Shown here: positions 22,549 to 23,003 of the stretch, piece after piece
Position numbering within the stretch: the first letter of the stretch is position 1
Layout of the letters: the number at the start of each line of letters is the position of its first letter
Source of the DNA: a virus
Virus record (IMG/VR): IMGVR_UViG_3300028892_000589
Location: 1 to 23,003 of that record
DNA length: 23,003 bases
Direction: 5' to 3' (one strand)
Program-made: the position numbers and the translations under genes
The notes under the pieces: model-generated
The model's input: the letters and a program-made list of their open reading frames with translations, nothing else
Databases searched by the model: none
Told to the model about the DNA's origin: nothing

Positions 22549-23003
22549 TCAATTCACCACTAATCTTCTCTAACAACTCATCCAACTTATCTTCAGTAGT
22601 CTGAGTTGTGCCATTTTTGATTTTCTCAAGTTTAGCCTCAGCAAGTTTTATTTCCACTTCTGTTTTCTTAGCTTGCATTTCTTCTTTTTGCAGTTGAGCA
22701 GCCATAAGCTTATCTTGTCTATCTGTTCTATCTCTACTATCTCGCCACTTATCAGGACGCCTATTTTTTAACCAAAATATTTGAGCTGTCGTATCACCTT
22801 TTCTAGCATTTCTTAATAAGGCGTTTTCCACTTCGACATCAACGACTTCTTTCCCTTTTTTTATGGCCTCCCTAATCTCCCGATGCTCACTTTTCCACCT
22901 GTACAATGTAGTTGTGCTTATACCCATTCTTTGTGCTATCTGTTCATCGGTCAGTCCATCACGTGCCCAACCTTCTAACAAAATAAGATTCTCTTGCTCA
23001 AGC
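22541..23003 (-). CDS. terS: Terminase small subunit, 5' end cut by the window
   Basis: The frame stays open to the right edge, so the start is missing; the TTG at 22981 is not a real start because the family's conserved segment already runs through it. The visible part begins with LEGWARDGLTDEQIAQRMGI and STTTLYRWKSEHREI, a helix-turn-helix that recognises the packaging site, then KKGKEVVDVEVENALLRNA and QIFWLKNRRPDKWRD, conserved in small terminases of Gram-positive phages. A Lys/Glu-rich coiled coil and a C-terminal helix for binding the large subunit follow. It begins the structural operon, upstream of terL. Confidence 0.93.
   Translation of the reverse strand, partial: LEQENLILLEGWARDGLTDEQIAQRMGISTTTLYRWKSEHREIREAIKKGKEVVDVEVENALLRNARKGDTTAQIFWLKNRRPDKWRDSRDRTDRQDKLMAAQLQKEEMQAKKTEVEIKLAEAKLEKIKNGTTQTTEDKLDELLEKISGELND

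Noticed and set aside
1-23003. CRISPR array, tRNA, rRNA or insertion sequence
   Set aside because: No regularly spaced repeats, no cloverleaf and no transposase-like ORF were seen.

Overview
This window is part of a temperate tailed phage (siphovirus type) of a low-GC Gram-positive host. The host is most likely Enterococcus or a close relative. That is inferred from the AT-rich composition, the strong AGGAGG ribosome sites, the SPP1/TP901-like head and tail set, an LLH-type holin and an Amidase_3/SH3 endolysin. It cannot be proved from the window alone.

Layout. The left edge holds the last 16 codons of a + strand tyrosine integrase (1-51). Next comes a compact attP region (about 50-300): two exact 19-bp copies of a paired TTTGCCCC motif on either side of an 18-bp segment (136-153) that, read on the minus strand, encodes Met-Gly-Gly-Met-Met-stop, the signature C-terminus of GroEL. 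Neither flank of this core is groEL coding sequence. The window therefore looks like an intact phage attP (phage genome, excised circle or tandem copy), not a prophage-host junction.

Between attP and the lysis genes lie + strand accessory genes. A four-gene operon of small unknown proteins (364-1441) has a promoter whose spacer is filled by a perfect Gram-positive LexA/SOS box. A helix-turn-helix protein (1570-2205) has its own promoter with a palindrome in the spacer. A convergent terminator (about 2204-2237) separates them from the late genes.

All remaining genes are on the minus strand, read from right to left in normal late-operon order: small terminase (cut by the right edge), large terminase, portal, a small two-part protein, Mu-F-like minor head protein, scaffold, major capsid protein, four head-tail connection genes, major tail protein, tail assembly chaperones G and GT (linked by a -1 frameshift on T-TTT-TTC), a 1630-residue tape measure with two wall-degrading domains, a Dit-like DUF6711 protein, a tail-tip protein, a receptor-binding-type protein, several tiny ORFs, three membrane proteins including the holin, and the endolysin.

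The less ordinary points are the groEL-targeting attP that supplies its own terminator, the SOS-controlled operon, a possible 20-residue -1 frameshift extension of the major tail protein, and four intrinsic terminators inside the late operon. One of these lies directly before the lysis cassette with no room for a promoter after it.
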